A DNA stretch of 39,137 nucleotides from an uncultured Dorea sp. (GTDB lineage Bacteria; Bacillota; Clostridia; Lachnospirales; Lachnospiraceae): the NCBI GenBank assembly GCA_910588745.1, contig CAJURK010000028.1, positions 1 through 39,137 of the forward strand, given 5' to 3'. This document shows, piece by piece, positions 1 to 6,502 of the stretch. The stretch's first letter is position 1, and every line of letters starts with the position of its first letter. Position numbers and translations under genes: made by a program. Under the pieces are notes generated by a model. The model worked only from the letters and a program-made list of their open reading frames with translations, was not told the origin of the DNA and ran no database searches.

Positions 1-69
1 ACGGAAAAGGGACTTGAACCCCTACTAACAGAGTCAGAGTCTGCTGTGCTGCCATTACACCATTCCGCA
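1..69 (-). tRNA. tRNA-Gln (anticodon CUG), 3' end cut by the window edge
   Basis: The reverse complement folds as a tRNA: an acceptor strand starting TGCGGAA, an anticodon stem GCAGA/TCTGT enclosing the loop CTCTGAC (anticodon CTG at plus-strand 35-37), and a T-arm with GGTTCAAGTCC. U at position 1 fits glutamine tRNAs. The last acceptor base, discriminator and any CCA lie outside the window. Confidence 0.93.
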
Positions 70-93
70 AGATTGTCTCAGCGAACAAATATT

Positions 94-121
94 ATTATAC
101 CAAAACTTTTCCAAAAATCAA
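94..121 (-). promoter_or_regulatory. Sigma-A-type promoter of tRNA-Gln
   Basis: Read on the minus strand there is a -35 TTGATT (116-121), a 16-nt spacer and a perfect -10 TATAAT (94-99), 25 bases before the tRNA 5' end at 69. Assigned by consensus only. Confidence 0.6.
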
Positions 122-174
122 CCCCTTTTTTAAATTTTTTTATTTTGAACGAAAGAAAATTTTTTTAGATTTTT

Positions 175-202
175 TTGATATTTCTTAAGAATCTTTTAAT
201 AT
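175..202 (+). promoter_or_regulatory. Possible promoter of the LURP-one gene
   Basis: TTGATA (175-180), 16-nt spacer, TAATAT (197-202) in a very AT-rich stretch before the gene starting at 297. The richness in A and T makes chance matches likely. Confidence 0.35.
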
Positions 203-296
203 CTGTTTTTTTCGATATCTCTATGATATGATATTCGAGAAGCAAATGTATGTACTGACTGCTTTTCAGTAACGGCGCTTTACTTAAGGAGTAAAA

Positions 297-770
297 ATGA
301 AATTGCTATTTAAACAAAAATTATTTTCATGGTTTGACAGCTATGATATTTACAATGAATCCGGTGATACTGTCTATACAGTCAAAGGACAACTCGCCTG
401 GGGACATTGCTTAAAAATTTTTGATGCTGACGGCCATGAAATCGGCTCTGTAAAAGAGCAGCTCCTTACATTTCTCCCAAAATTTGAAATGTATCTAGGC
501 GCGCAATATCTGGGCAGTATTAGTAAGGAACTCTCTATCTTTAAGCCCAAATATCGCATTGACTGCAACGGCTGGCAAGTGGAGGGGAATTTTCTTGAGT
601 GGGATTACCGTATTTTGGATTCATCCGGACAGTACATTGCCGGTATTTCAAAAGAACTGCTCAAGTGGACCGATACGTACATACTTGATATCCGCCGCCC
701 GCAAGACGCTTTATGTGTTCTTATGTTCGTGCTTGCAATTGACGCGGAAAAGTGTTCAAGAAATAATTAA
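297..770 (+). CDS. LURP-one-related (Tubby C2-like, YxjI family) protein
   Basis: 157 aa, soluble, no signal peptide. It is built from repeated short beta strands of the kind seen in LURP-one-related/DUF567 proteins: repeated units such as VYTVKGQLAWGHCLKIFDA, IGSVKEQLL and LGSISKELS describe a molecule's 'state' hairpin by hairpin. The biochemical role of the bacterial family is not known; plant relatives resemble the phospholipid-scramblase fold. The start is supported by AAGGAG about 7 bases upstream. The ABC ATPase follows after 24 bases on the same strand, so it may be co-transcribed and could be a membrane-linked accessory of that transporter, but this is only proximity. Confidence 0.75.
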   Translation: MKLLFKQKLFSWFDSYDIYNESGDTVYTVKGQLAWGHCLKIFDADGHEIGSVKEQLLTFLPKFEMYLGAQYLGSISKELSIFKPKYRIDCNGWQVEGNFLEWDYRILDSSGQYIAGISKELLKWTDTYILDIRRPQDALCVLMFVLAIDAEKCSRNN

Positions 771-794
771 TGACTGCATATGGAGGAACATACT

Positions 795-1700
795 ATGATA
801 CTTGAACTTCAAAACATAGAAAAATCATTTGGCAATAAACCGGTTCTAAAAGGCGTATCCTTTCAAGCAGAAAGCGGCAAAGCCTTTGGTCTGCTTGGCA
901 GAAACGGCGCCGGCAAGACTACCTCGATTCGTATCCTGATGGATGTATTCCCCGCAAACAGCGGAGCTGTACTTATTGATGGACAGCCCATCAATTATAA
1001 ACAGATTCAGCTTGGTTATTTACCGGAGGAACGGGGTCTTTATCCAAAGAAAATCATCATCGACCAACTTGCTTATTTTGCAGAACTGAAAGGAATGCGG
1101 CATAAGGACGCTGTGAAAGCTTCTGATTACTGGCTGGAACGGCTCGGCATGGCAGAATACCGGAACAAACGGCTGGATACCCTCTCAAAAGGCAACCAGC
1201 AAAAGATTCAACTTATCACTGCCATTGCCCATAATCCGGATATTGTTATACTGGACGAACCATTTTCCGGTCTTGATCCGGTGAATGCAATGCTTCTCAA
1301 AGACGTTGTTAAGGAACAGATTGCCGAAAATAAGATCGTATTGTTTTCCAGCCACCAGATGAGCTATATTGAAGAATTCTGCGACAGTATAGCAATTTTG
1401 AACGCAGGAAAAGTAGCGCTGCACGGCGATCTTCATACGATCAAGAGAAACTACGTGCGCGACCGCCTTGTAGTCCGCACCGAATACCCGGAAAAGCTCA
1501 GGGCAGAGTTCGGCAAACGATGCACCGCCGGAGAAAACGGCTGCTTATTCATCCAGCTCGCCTCCCCCGAGGAAAAACAAGCGGCAATGAAACACATTAC
1601 CGATTCCTATGACATTGATGAAATACGTGTATTTGAACCTTCTCTGAATGATATTTTTGTAGAATATGCAAGCGAAGCAGCGAATAAGGAGGATATGTAA
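795..1700 (+). CDS. ABC-2 type transporter ATP-binding protein (NatA/YhaQ-like)
   Basis: 301 aa cytoplasmic ATPase that would power the membrane partner encoded next. Visible motifs: Walker A GRNGAGKTT (about residues 35-43), signature LSKGNQQK (about 130-137), Walker B DIVILDEP (about 149-156) and the switch histidine in SSHQM. The roughly 90-residue C-terminal tail (EYPEKLRAEF onward, ending SLNDIFVEYA) is the DUF4162-type extension of NatA/YhaQ ATPases. I chose ATG 795 over an in-frame ATG at 780 because GGAGGA (782-787) sits seven bases before 795 and overlaps the earlier codons. The stop overlaps the permease start (TAATG), so the two are translationally coupled. Substrate unknown; Na+ or drug/peptide efflux are the usual family roles. 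Confidence 0.9.
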   Translation: MILELQNIEKSFGNKPVLKGVSFQAESGKAFGLLGRNGAGKTTSIRILMDVFPANSGAVLIDGQPINYKQIQLGYLPEERGLYPKKIIIDQLAYFAELKGMRHKDAVKASDYWLERLGMAEYRNKRLDTLSKGNQQKIQLITAIAHNPDIVILDEPFSGLDPVNAMLLKDVVKEQIAENKIVLFSSHQMSYIEEFCDSIAILNAGKVALHGDLHTIKRNYVRDRLVVRTEYPEKLRAEFGKRCTAGENGCLFIQLASPEEKQAAMKHITDSYDIDEIRVFEPSLNDIFVEYASEAANKEDM

Positions 1701-2938
1701 TGAAACAATTTGGTAAAATACTAAAATTCGAGCTAAAATATTACTTTAAAAACAAAGTTTTCGTAGGCGTTACCGTTCTTCTTGTGCTGCTTATTGCCGC
1801 CGTAATGTTTTTTCCGCGCTTTGCATCTATGTTAAATAGCAAGAATGGCGACGAGCCTTCCGAACGTTCGGTGATGCTTATAAAAACAGAATCCTCCGAG
1901 CAGGAACCCCTGATCTCACAGGCTTTTACAGAGGCATTTGTCAATTATGACGTACAGATTACCCAAGACAGCAACGATGCGATCCAGGAAGCCATTACTT
2001 CTGGAAAAGCGGAATGCGCTTTTGTTATCAGCGAACTCACATCCTATATCTACTATGTCGGCAATCTCTCCATGTACGACATGAATACGGAGACAGCCGA
2101 CAGTATACTGCAGAATATATACCGCGTTAACGCAATGATTTCCGGCGGCATTCCGGCACAGCAGGCCGGAGAGATTATGTCTGTCCCGATTGAAAGCCAG
2201 ACACAAAATCTTGGAAAAGACCAGATGCAGAATTACTGGTATACTTATATTATGATTTTTGCCCTTTATATGGTAATTTTGCTTTACGGCCAGATGGTAG
2301 CCACCAATGTGGCAACAGAAAAAAGCTCCCGTGCTATGGAAGTACTGATTACCAGCGCCAAGCCGGCCGCTATGATGTTCGGCAAGGTCATTGCATCTTG
2401 TCTGGCAGGCCTTGTCCAGCTTATTGCCGTATTCGGTTCTGCAATCTTGTTTTACAGCCTGAATAAAGACCGCTGGGGAGATAATCCCATTGTCGCGTCC
2501 ATATTTGACATGCCTCCGGGACTCCTTGTCTACATGCTGGTGTTTTTTGTGCTGGGCTTCTTTATATACGCCTTCCTTTATGGCGCGATCGGCTCAACCG
2601 CCTCAAAGCTTGAGGATATCAACACTTCGGTATTGCCTGTTACCATGCTGTTTATCATAGCCTTTATCGTTGTTATGTATTCCTTTTCTTCCGGCAACGT
2701 GGACAATACGCTTATGAAAATTTGCTCCTACATTCCATTTACCTCGTCTATGGCGATGTTTACCCGCATTGCCATGAGTACGGTACCCTGGTATGCAATC
2801 GCAGCGTCCATCGTCATCCTGATCGGTTCCGTAATCGGAATCGGCGTGCTGTCTGCAAAAATCTACCGGGTAGGCGTACTGCTTTACGGTACTACGCCGA
2901 AAATCGGCTCCATTCTCAAATCAGTCTGGAAAGCATAA
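1700..2938 (+). CDS. ABC-2 family permease (NatB/YhaP-like)
   Basis: 412 aa integral membrane protein. One N-terminal transmembrane helix (about residues 21-40, VGVTVLLVLLIAAVMFF) is followed by a large extracytoplasmic domain (about 45-175) and then a block of five or so helices (about 185-400), including a MVATNVATEKSSRAMEVL motif typical of ABC2_membrane_3 permeases. The gene starts inside the stop of the ATPase gene and ends 12 bases before a bidirectional terminator. With the ATPase it should form an exporter; Na+ extrusion is known for Bacillus NatAB, but specificity cannot be read from this sequence. Confidence 0.88.
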   Translation: MKQFGKILKFELKYYFKNKVFVGVTVLLVLLIAAVMFFPRFASMLNSKNGDEPSERSVMLIKTESSEQEPLISQAFTEAFVNYDVQITQDSNDAIQEAITSGKAECAFVISELTSYIYYVGNLSMYDMNTETADSILQNIYRVNAMISGGIPAQQAGEIMSVPIESQTQNLGKDQMQNYWYTYIMIFALYMVILLYGQMVATNVATEKSSRAMEVLITSAKPAAMMFGKVIASCLAGLVQLIAVFGSAILFYSLNKDRWGDNPIVASIFDMPPGLLVYMLVFFVLGFFIYAFLYGAIGSTASKLEDINTSVLPVTMLFIIAFIVVMYSFSSGNVDNTLMKICSYIPFTSSMAMFTRIAMSTVPWYAIAASIVILIGSVIGIGVLSAKIYRVGVLLYGTTPKIGSILKSVWKA

Positions 2939-2950
2939 GTATACTGAAAT

Positions 2951-2997
2951 AAAACAGGAAGGCATACGAACCAAACCGTTCTTTGCCTTCCTGTTTT
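2951..2997. terminator. Bidirectional intrinsic terminator between exporter operon and prd operon
   Basis: A perfect 14-bp inverted repeat, AAAACAGGAAGGCA (2951-2964) and TGCCTTCCTGTTTT (2984-2997), gives a U-tract on both strands. It lies between two convergent operons and serves both. Confidence 0.85.
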
Positions 2998-3031
2998 ACA
3001 CTCTTCTCTTTTTCCCGAACTCTTTCCATCT

Positions 3032-4009
3032 TCATCTTGATACTTTTCCGATAAAATTTAGGAAGTTCTTTTTATATATCAGTTCCAGCGTATGTTCCGA
3101 CAGCCCCAACCCATGCATGGTTCGGTCTTTTGCCGTTATATAATGTCCGTCCGGTCTCAGCGGATAATCTCCCTTATTTTCCAGAAATTCTGTAATCAGC
3201 CGGATACGGGAAGCAGATTCTTCCATAGACAGCTCTTGCTCTTCTTTTGCCACTATCACTCTGGTTCCAATATCTGTTCCAAAGCAGATACGATTCTGGT
3301 ATTTTTCAAAAAATATGCTGGCTGCTTTCTGCTGTTCAGACAGATTATAATACAGTTCGCTCCCCGGCGTAATATCAATATAAACATTCGGATAGGTATC
3401 CAGCATAGCCCCCAGCCGTTCCAACTGCTCTGAGAAGAAGAAAAAATGCGGAAATAAAATTCTAAGCCTCGGATGACGGTTCAATACCGCAAATATCTGC
3501 CGGTATTGTTCTTCATTGTTGATATAAGTTTCGTCATAAAACCATCCTGCTTCTCTGGCATAAGCTGATACCCTGCTCTCATCCCAGAATTCCTCCGGAT
3601 CATTTACGTGCATACAGACCGGAATCTGCTTACTTTCAAGGTAATCCCAGTAGTTCTCCCATACATCCTTATCAAAATCCGGTATCGGAAACTGTTTCCG
3701 GATGTTTGGTTTCCCCTCCAGCATTTTAATTCCTACGCAGCCCATCTTCATCAGCCGCACGGCTTCGTTTACCAAAGCCTCCTTTAATTTGTCCGGCGGC
3801 AAACAAAATACGCTTCTGTCCAACCCACCAAACACGTAGACCGGAACTTTGCACTGTTTCTGAAAACGAAACGCATCTTCTTCCACCGGCTTTCCTGCCG
3901 CCGAAGGGATACATTGGAGAGCAACCGCTTCATAATGATTGTCTTCTATCACCTTGTTCAGCCGGCTCTCTCCCATATATTCTATATAATGGATATGTCC
4001 GTCTATCAT
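3032..4009 (-). CDS. Amidohydrolase-family (amidohydro_2) metal hydrolase at the end of the prd operon
   Basis: 325 aa cytoplasmic protein of the amidohydrolase superfamily (COG2159 type). Landmarks: N-terminal DGHIH metal-binding motif (about residues 3-7), CMHVND (third strand histidine), FPHFFFF (fourth histidine) and FGTDIG near the C terminus (catalytic aspartate), in the family order. It starts eight bases after prdE on the same strand and ends the operon. It is not a member of the prd set I know from Clostridioides difficile or C. sticklandii. Hydrolysis of a lactam, amide or cyclic amino acid connected to proline or 5-aminovalerate is possible from context, but the substrate is not visible in the sequence. 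The Shine-Dalgarno is weak, suggesting coupling to prdE. Confidence 0.8.
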   Translation of the reverse strand: MIDGHIHYIEYMGESRLNKVIEDNHYEAVALQCIPSAAGKPVEEDAFRFQKQCKVPVYVFGGLDRSVFCLPPDKLKEALVNEAVRLMKMGCVGIKMLEGKPNIRKQFPIPDFDKDVWENYWDYLESKQIPVCMHVNDPEEFWDESRVSAYAREAGWFYDETYINNEEQYRQIFAVLNRHPRLRILFPHFFFFSEQLERLGAMLDTYPNVYIDITPGSELYYNLSEQQKAASIFFEKYQNRICFGTDIGTRVIVAKEEQELSMEESASRIRLITEFLENKGDYPLRPDGHYITAKDRTMHGLGLSEHTLELIYKKNFLNFIGKVSR

Positions 4010-4017
4010 GCTGTTTC

Positions 4018-4500
4018 TTACCGGCCTTCCTGCTGTTCCTTCTGCCTCATCTTTAGCTTCAGCAGAGCCTTTGCTTTGAGGCAGTCCAGACGAACCATAT
4101 TATTCTCTCCAACCACGTTGGTCTCCGTTCCGTCCGCACTCTTATTAATGTCCACAATTCCGTCCAGATAGTCATTCTCCACCACGAACTTGGCCACCGT
4201 TCCGCTGAAATTCAGCCCTGTTACCGGAATTCCGCGGATTCCGATCTGTTCGCAGGTGTTGGTGTAATCCACGTCGCTGTTGCCCCATCCGTCAGATGAA
4301 ATGATTACGCCGTCCGCACGCATAGCTTCCGCCCACACGGCAGCCCTGGTTCCTACCAGCATCTTCTCTTTATTACCGTCCGGTGTACCCACCAAAAGGA
4401 TTCCCATAAGGTCAAGATCGGTATCCTCCGCAACTACTTCCAGCAAAGGGTCCCTAAAATGATGTAATGATGTCTCTTTTGTCGATGGTCCGATTCCCAT
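4018..4500 (-). CDS. prdE: Proline reductase cluster protein PrdE
   Basis: 160 aa soluble protein. It aligns throughout with PrdA from residue 416 onward: GIGPSTKETSLHHFRDP here matches CIGPASKEMSRHYWREP in PrdA, then GVIISSDGWGNSDVDY matches GAFVTTEGFGNNHIDF, and IEQIGMRGIPV matches EQIGIRGIPV. It is therefore a paralogue of the PrdA fragment that carries the pyruvoyl group, but the PrdA cysteine is replaced by Gly2 after the initiator Met, so it should not form a pyruvoyl group itself. Start supported by AAGGAGG nine bases upstream, which overlaps the prdD stop. PrdE is part of the conserved prd gene set; its exact role in the reductase is not established. Confidence 0.92.
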   Translation of the reverse strand: MGIGPSTKETSLHHFRDPLLEVVAEDTDLDLMGILLVGTPDGNKEKMLVGTRAAVWAEAMRADGVIISSDGWGNSDVDYTNTCEQIGIRGIPVTGLNFSGTVAKFVVENDYLDGIVDINKSADGTETNVVGENNMVRLDCLKAKALLKLKMRQKEQQEGR

Positions 4501-4515
4501 GCTCCCACGCCTCCT

Positions 4516-5283
4516 TTACTGCATAGAGCGGATAATTCCGTCTCTGTATTCATTCGGTGTTACCATGATCGGCATATTGCCCATATCGATAATAGAACGT
4601 CCGCCTTCCACTCCCGACGGCTCGTCCGCAAAGAAATGCGTATCATACATCGCGCCCTGGCCGGCTACCTGCTTAATAATCAGCACGCGCTTTTTTCCGG
4701 GTCTTACAATGTCATGATACTCGTGACGTTCCGTACACTTCTCGCCTTTGAATTTCTTAAGCTTATCCCGATAACTCTGGATAAACTTATCACAGGCCCG
4801 GTGCGCGGCCGTCGGTCCCGGACGTTCCTGTCCCATACCAGCCGCAAGCGTCACGTCAAAGGATATGATATAATCGTCATCCCCCGGTGTGCCAGCCCGG
4901 TTTAAGTATAACTGTTCTTTTAAATTTCCCTCAGAAGAACCGAATTCATGGCACTGCTTGCCATTCACGTCTACGCCCGTCAGCATCACGTACACTCCGG
5001 TAATTGTATGTGTAATCCCATCTCCAATCCTTCCAAGCACCTTGGTGGAAATCGGGATAATATCCATAATCGTATTCGTCCATCTATCATGGTCGCCTGG
5101 CTTTATAATCTGAATATCAATCTTTTCCAGATATTCTTCCTCAGCCACCAGCTTTTCAATCATCTCTTTACTAACTGTCATCTGTCCGTCAACTGTAATA
5201 TCATTATGTTCGCCCCATTCAACCTCTGTCATATGGAAAGCTTTAATTACAAGACGTCTCAAATCTTTTACTTCATCAGCCAA
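4516..5283 (-). CDS. prdD: Proline reductase cluster protein PrdD
   Basis: About 255 aa soluble protein, a paralogue of the central part of PrdA (about residues 170-415): shared blocks include TIMDIIPI/TIMDVQPI, MLTGVDVNG/MLTGVDEGG, EFGSSEGNL/EFGSSEGYL, RPGPTAAH/RRGPMAAH and GQGAMYD/GQGAMHD. It ends at DGIIRSMQ, where PrdA has DGCIHALT just before its processing cysteine. I chose a TTG start at 5283 because GGAGG lies eight bases upstream; a TTG at 5298 would overlap that ribosome-binding site. Separated from prdB by a terminator hairpin and a long inverted repeat, so expression may differ from prdAB. Together with PrdE it forms a split copy of PrdA. Confidence 0.9.
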   Translation of the reverse strand: MADEVKDLRRLVIKAFHMTEVEWGEHNDITVDGQMTVSKEMIEKLVAEEEYLEKIDIQIIKPGDHDRWTNTIMDIIPISTKVLGRIGDGITHTITGVYVMLTGVDVNGKQCHEFGSSEGNLKEQLYLNRAGTPGDDDYIISFDVTLAAGMGQERPGPTAAHRACDKFIQSYRDKLKKFKGEKCTERHEYHDIVRPGKKRVLIIKQVAGQGAMYDTHFFADEPSGVEGGRSIIDMGNMPIMVTPNEYRDGIIRSMQ

Positions 5284-5312
5284 TGCCCGCACCTCCAATA
5301 CCTATTATACTG

Positions 5313-5382
5313 CTGTCCACAGAGAGTTCGGCCTGGCTTTCATCCTTAATCTCTCTGGACAGGCCGGACTCTCTGTGGACAG
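5313..5382. repeat. 23-bp inverted repeat with 24-nt loop between prdB and prdD
   Basis: Arms at 5313-5335 and 5360-5382 match in 22 of 23 positions, the exception being a wobble-compatible change. On the prd (minus) strand the hairpin ends about 30 bases before the prdD start and is not followed by a U-tract, so it is not a terminator in that direction. On the plus strand a T-rich run follows. It could protect or process the prdDE part of the message; this is inference. Confidence 0.7.
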
Positions 5383-5404
5383 TTGTTTTATTATCTTTAT
5401 TTTC

Positions 5405-5432
5405 AAAAAGGGCAGATGCATAACATCTGCCC
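5405..5432 (-). terminator. Intrinsic terminator directly after prdB
   Basis: Perfect 9-bp stem GGGCAGATG/CATCTGCCC (5410-5418 and 5424-5432) with a 5-nt loop, followed on the minus strand by CTTTTTG. It lies 29 bases after the prdB stop and would reduce read-through into prdD, prdE and the amidohydrolase. Confidence 0.85.
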
Positions 5433-5461
5433 TCCATAAATACGATACGCATTCCAACGTA

Positions 5462-6187
5462 TTAGATCTTAGCTACGTACTCGAATGGCAGCGGAACAAT
5501 CTTTCCAGGTGTCTGGATCTCTACCAACTGCTCAAGAGCCGCCTTTACGATCTGTGTCTGCTGTTCAACGTTGTGCGGTCCACCTGCATTAGCACCCATA
5601 GGTACCAATGGAGCAACTGCACGAGGAGTACCGGTTTGACGAACAACCGGCGGAAGAGCTGCAATAATAATAGTAGGGATTCCAGCTTCTTCAATCGCTC
5701 TCTGCACCAATACTGCAGAGCGGTGGCAGGTACCTCATCCAGCGGTGAGAACAACTGCGTCAACATCCTCTTCTTTGAACATCTGCGCGATAGCCGGACC
5801 AGTCTCGCCTTTGAACTTCTCCTGGTTTCCGCCGCCGCCCATAAATCCTGCATGAACAGGCGCACATGCTCTGATAAATCCTTCTTTTGCCAACTCGTGA
5901 ATTCTGTCAATCGGGAACATACAGTTAATGTCTTTGTTAACATCACTGTTATCGTATCCGCCATGTGATACCATCAAATCATCCGATGGTGTTGTGTTCT
6001 CTATCTTTCTCCATGTGAAGTCTCCGGCAAGATTAAATCTTTCCTGATCTTTCTTGTGAACACCTGCCGCTGTAGCAAGAGCAATGGACATGTCCTTCAG
6101 CTCTTTTGTAACAGGGGTCCATACTGACGGTGGAGTAATAGGAACGAATATTTCTGATTGTAAACCTTTAACAACCGTTAAACTCAT
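5462..6187 (-). CDS. prdB: D-proline reductase subunit PrdB, selenoprotein (UGA read as Sec at codon 151)
   Basis: 241 aa when the in-frame TGA at 5735-5737 is read as selenocysteine. The context is VVLTAG-Sec-GTCHRSAV, the UxxC active-site motif of PrdB and GrdB-type reductases, with Sec151 and Cys154. PrdB is the 26-kDa subunit of D-proline reductase, which opens the proline ring to 5-aminovalerate with PrdA; cytoplasmic, dithiol or PrdC dependent. A bacterial SECIS-like hairpin starts 12 bases after the TGA. Total length matches known PrdB. Start at ATG 6187 with AGGAGG eight bases upstream, two bases after the small upstream gene. It is not a broken gene: the frame continues for 90 conserved codons after the TGA, and the window carries selA, selB, selD and tRNA-Sec. 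Confidence 0.97.
5696..5722 (-). promoter_or_regulatory. bSECIS element of prdB
   Basis: On the mRNA, CTCTGCA and TGCAGAG (plus-strand 5714-5720 and 5700-5706) form a perfect 7-bp stem around the loop GTATTGG, extended below a bulge by CGC/GCG. The loop starts 21 nt after the UGA and has G at its first position, as known bacterial SECIS elements do. Confidence 0.8.
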
Positions 6188-6189
6188 TT

Positions 6190-6486
6190 TTAGTCCTCCT
6201 TATTATCCAAACGTTTACGCATCTCTTCTTGTTTGCGCCGTTCTTTTTCAATATTGCTGACGTATTTGTCATTTACTTCGGGTCCAAGCTGCTCCGGAAA
6301 ACTCATGTTCCACCCGAATTCCTGGCCGACTTTCGGCTCAGTATCACAGATAAACATTCGTTTCGGCGCCTTGAAGAACCCGAGGCGTCCTTTTAAGTCA
6401 ACGCTGATACTGCAATCGTCAACTTCCACAACGACACCCTCCATATAAATAACTCTTCCGCCATACTTCAAACGTTCATTATTCAT
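6190..6486 (-). CDS. Small conserved protein of proline reductase operons (CBO2463/CBO2479-type)
   Basis: 98 aa, cytoplasmic. The first 60 residues look like a small beta barrel (RVIYMEGVVVEVDDCSISVDL, then GRLGFFKAPKRMFI); the tail from about residue 75 is a charged helix (NIEKERRKQEEMRKRL) that may form a coiled coil. A gene of this size sits between prdA and prdB in other clostridial prd clusters. Function unknown; no catalytic residues are evident and there is one conserved-looking cysteine in FICDTEP. Sixteen bases after prdA and two bases before prdB, so tightly coupled; an assembly or stability role for the PrdA-PrdB complex is only a guess. AAGGA lies eight bases before the start. Confidence 0.8.
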   Translation of the reverse strand: MNNERLKYGGRVIYMEGVVVEVDDCSISVDLKGRLGFFKAPKRMFICDTEPKVGQEFGWNMSFPEQLGPEVNDKYVSNIEKERRKQEEMRKRLDNKED

Positions 6487-6502
6487 CCTTCAAGTCCTTG
6501 AA

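Noticed and set aside
5462..6187. prdB as a pseudogene broken by a stop codon.
   Set aside because: The stop is UGA at the known Sec position, the frame continues in the same phase with conserved sequence, and a SECIS-like hairpin and the Sec machinery are present.
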